Part shown: piece by piece, positions 6,640 through 8,101 of the stretch | Numbering within the stretch: position 1 is the stretch's first letter | Layout: every line of letters starts with the position of its first letter | Assembly: GCA_015257705.1 (NCBI GenBank) | Contig: JABZJR010000032.1 | Location: 1 to 8,101, forward strand | Source: Nanosynbacter sp. | Lineage (GTDB): Bacteria; Patescibacteriota; Saccharimonadia; Saccharimonadales; Saccharimonadaceae | Direction of reading: 5' to 3' | DNA: 8,101 nt | Notes under the pieces: model-generated | Seen by the model: the letters and a program-made list of their open reading frames with translations, nothing else | The model's database searches: none | What the model was told of the DNA's origin: nothing | Program-made: the position numbers and the translations under genes

Positions 6640-6665
6640 ATAGATGTTGAATCTTATCTCAAGCT
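6628..6665 (-). terminator. Probable intrinsic terminator of the TraG/VirD4-like gene
   Basis: An imperfect hairpin pairs 6634-6645 with 6651-6665: AGCT with AGCT, AGATA with TATCT, and GAT with ATC, with bulges at 6654 and 6660-6661 and a 5-base loop. On the minus strand it is followed by A and then five T (6632-6628), as in a rho-independent terminator. No T-run follows on the plus strand, so it should work mainly for the minus-strand gene. The stem is AT-rich with bulges, so it may be weak. Both converging stop codons lie inside the stem. Confidence 0.45.
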
Positions 6666-8101
6666 AATCATCACTTCACTATCGTCATCATCACCATTGC
6701 GTAAATCGAGCCGATTCTTAACTACAGGTTGGCTCGGTTTTACATTTACAGAGGAGACGGGATTGTTGTCTGTAGTCATAGACATATTTGGCTTATTGGC
6801 GACAGCACTATCTATCGCAGAGGATTGACTTTGCTGTTTGCTATCAAGATTAGAAGCCGTAGCATTTACGCTATTTATATTAGAAGGCGCACTATTAACC
6901 GCCCCTGGGCGACCTTGCGGATTCTGTATTTGCGAGGAAGCCTGTGGGGCTTGCGAATTTACTGGTCTTACAGCTGTTGAGCTAGAAGCAGGCTTTCCTC
7001 CTAATTGTTGTCTCTTCGCTAGCCATTCATCCAAGAACGATGACCCACCGCCCGACGATTTTTGACCAGTAGAAGTTGCTAATTGAGAAGGACCCGTCTT
7101 TGGCTGCACACTACCCCTAATTCTGTCAAATATCTCCTTCTCGACAACAGCTCGCGGTCTACCATATTTAGCAGCAGATAGCCTTACTAACGCGTCCCTC
7201 AGCTGATTATTAACTTGCCCCATCGGAGGAATCCAATTCATACTAAACGGCGCAGACGGCACATTATTAATCATCACAGAGGTTATAGATTGGAAGTTTG
7301 GCAATTTAGCCAAGTCGTCAACATCGAAAGTCGGCTGGAACTTCTTAACCATCAATTCGGCGTCAGTTACACCGATACGCCCAGAAATAACTGTACCGAC
7401 GTTACCAATAATAGCTTCTCGTATCTTATCCGTTAGCTGAGTCATAAACTGGTTACCCATAATAAGACTCAATTTATACTTACGAGCCTCAGACAAAATA
7501 GATTCAAAGCTGTCAGTGGCGAAGTTCTGGAACTCGTCAACATACAGTGAAAAATCAACTCGCTGATCCTCTGGAATATCCGCCCGAGACATCGCTGCTG
7601 CCTGGAACTTCATCACAAAGATAATACCCAGAAGCTTCGAATTAAGTTCGCCCATCTTACCTTTCGACAAGTTAACCAGCAAAATCTTATTATTATCCAT
7701 AATTTCGCGCAAATTAAATCCAGATTTCGTCTGACCGATGATATTACGCATTGCATCGTTGGAAATAAATGGACCAAACTTCGATACAACCCATGAAATA
7801 ACCTCGCCTGCCTCATTTGACCTCTGTGATGCAGGAAATTCCTTTGTCCAGAAATCAATAACTTGCTGATCTTTTACATATTTAAGCTTGCTTTTCACAA
7901 ATTCAGGATCAATAAGACACTTCGGCACGTCAATAAACGTTCCACCAGCAGGATCTGACATCAACAGCAAAGCACAGTTTCTAAAAATATGCTCCAGGCG
8001 AGGACCAACAATTCCTGTATGACCTGGATCGTAAAGACCATACAGCATATTAATTGCCTCTTGAACCAAAAAGTCTTTTTGGTCTGGAGTGTCGAACTCA
8101 A
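6654..8101 (-). CDS. TraG/VirD4-like transfer ATPase, C-terminal part (start beyond window edge)
   Basis: 481 residues are visible and the frame runs off the right edge. Numbering here counts Leu at TTG 8069 as residue 1; that TTG is internal, because ten more in-frame codons precede it without a stop. A Walker B motif SLYVDEFQ (174-181) is followed by NFATDSFESILSEARKYKLS and GNQF (205-208), the usual order in the TraG/TraD/VirD4-type group with a TraM-recognition region. KILLVNLSKGKMGE (128-141) and IGNVGTVISGRIG (221-233) also fit. Walker A should lie outside the window. Such proteins are hexameric ATPases that bring DNA or protein to a type IV-like channel at the inner membrane; that is family knowledge. 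Residues from about 322 form a Ser/Asn/Gln/Pro-rich, probably disordered tail ending in an acidic patch (NGDDDDSE). The specific substrate is unknown. It converges on the coiled-coil gene. Confidence 0.85.
   Translation of the reverse strand, partial: EFDTPDQKDFLVQEAINMLYGLYDPGHTGIVGPRLEHIFRNCALLLMSDPAGGTFIDVPKCLIDPEFVKSKLKYVKDQQVIDFWTKEFPASQRSNEAGEVISWVVSKFGPFISNDAMRNIIGQTKSGFNLREIMDNNKILLVNLSKGKMGELNSKLLGIIFVMKFQAAAMSRADIPEDQRVDFSLYVDEFQNFATDSFESILSEARKYKLSLIMGNQFMTQLTDKIREAIIGNVGTVISGRIGVTDAELMVKKFQPTFDVDDLAKLPNFQSITSVMINNVPSAPFSMNWIPPMGQVNNQLRDALVRLSAAKYGRPRAVVEKEIFDRIRGSVQPKTGPSQLATSTGQKSSGGGSSFLDEWLAKRQQLGGKPASSSTAVRPVNSQAPQASSQIQNPQGRPGAVNSAPSNINSVNATASNLDSKQQSQSSAIDSAVANKPNMSMTTDNNPVSSVNVKPSQPVVKNRLDLRNGDDDDSEVMISLR

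Noticed and set aside
8067..8069. TTG at 8069 as start of the TraG/VirD4-like gene
   Set aside because: The frame stays open for ten more codons to the window edge, the ATPase needs an upstream Walker A region, and no ribosome-binding site precedes the TTG.
1..8101. Recoded UGA (Gly) genetic code
   Set aside because: None of the long frames contains an in-frame TGA and Gly is encoded by GGN, so the standard code applies.
1..8101. CRISPR array, tRNA/rRNA, insertion sequence or att site
   Set aside because: No regularly spaced repeats, no tRNA-like cloverleaf, no transposase motif and no terminal inverted repeats were seen.

Overview
The window most likely comes from a member of Candidatus Saccharibacteria (TM7, Patescibacteria/CPR), an ultrasmall episymbiont lineage. 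The assignment rests on three things read by eye. First, the exported protein in the middle has the build I associate with TM7 surface proteins: a long basic cytoplasmic lead, an export helix ending SANA|AD, Cys loops, a DUF11-like domain and an LPKTG tail. Second, its neighbour is a charged coiled-coil protein with a double membrane anchor. Third, the last gene is a TraG/VirD4-like ATPase of the type common in CPR genomes. All long frames read with the standard code and contain no in-frame TGA, which argues against the UGA-recoding CPR phyla. No database search was possible.

Layout. Positions 1-4304 hold a minus-strand gyrB-gyrA operon. gyrB is complete (662 aa). gyrA runs off the left edge with 768 residues visible. 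The two genes are 9 nt apart and the gyrA Shine-Dalgarno overlaps the gyrB stop. A near-consensus sigma-70 promoter (TTGAGA, 17 bp, TATAAT) drives the operon from a 150-bp divergent intergenic region. The same region carries a plus-strand -10 box (TATAAC) preceded by phased 8-bp direct repeats, which look like an activator site.

Positions 4455-6639 hold a two-gene plus-strand operon. The first gene encodes a 534-aa exported, cysteine-containing surface protein with an LPKTG-type C-terminus. The second encodes a 189-aa protein with a long charged helix and two membrane segments. Its ribosome-binding site also overlaps the upstream stop codon. Positions 6654-8101 hold the minus-strand C-terminal part of a TraG/VirD4-like ATPase; its Walker A region lies beyond the right edge. 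The two gene ends converge 14 nt apart inside a hairpin that looks like an intrinsic terminator for the ATPase gene.

How the genes fit together. The gyrase pair is housekeeping. The surface protein, the membrane coiled-coil protein and the transfer-type ATPase are plausible parts of a cell-envelope or secretion apparatus of the episymbiont, but that link is inferred from proximity only. The most checkable oddity is in GyrB, where the TOPRIM motif reads EGNSAAGS rather than EGDSAGGS. The first change is at the position of the classical E. coli D426N quinolone-resistance mutation. No RNA gene, CRISPR array, insertion sequence or attachment site was seen, and there is no gene-free stretch longer than about 150 bases.
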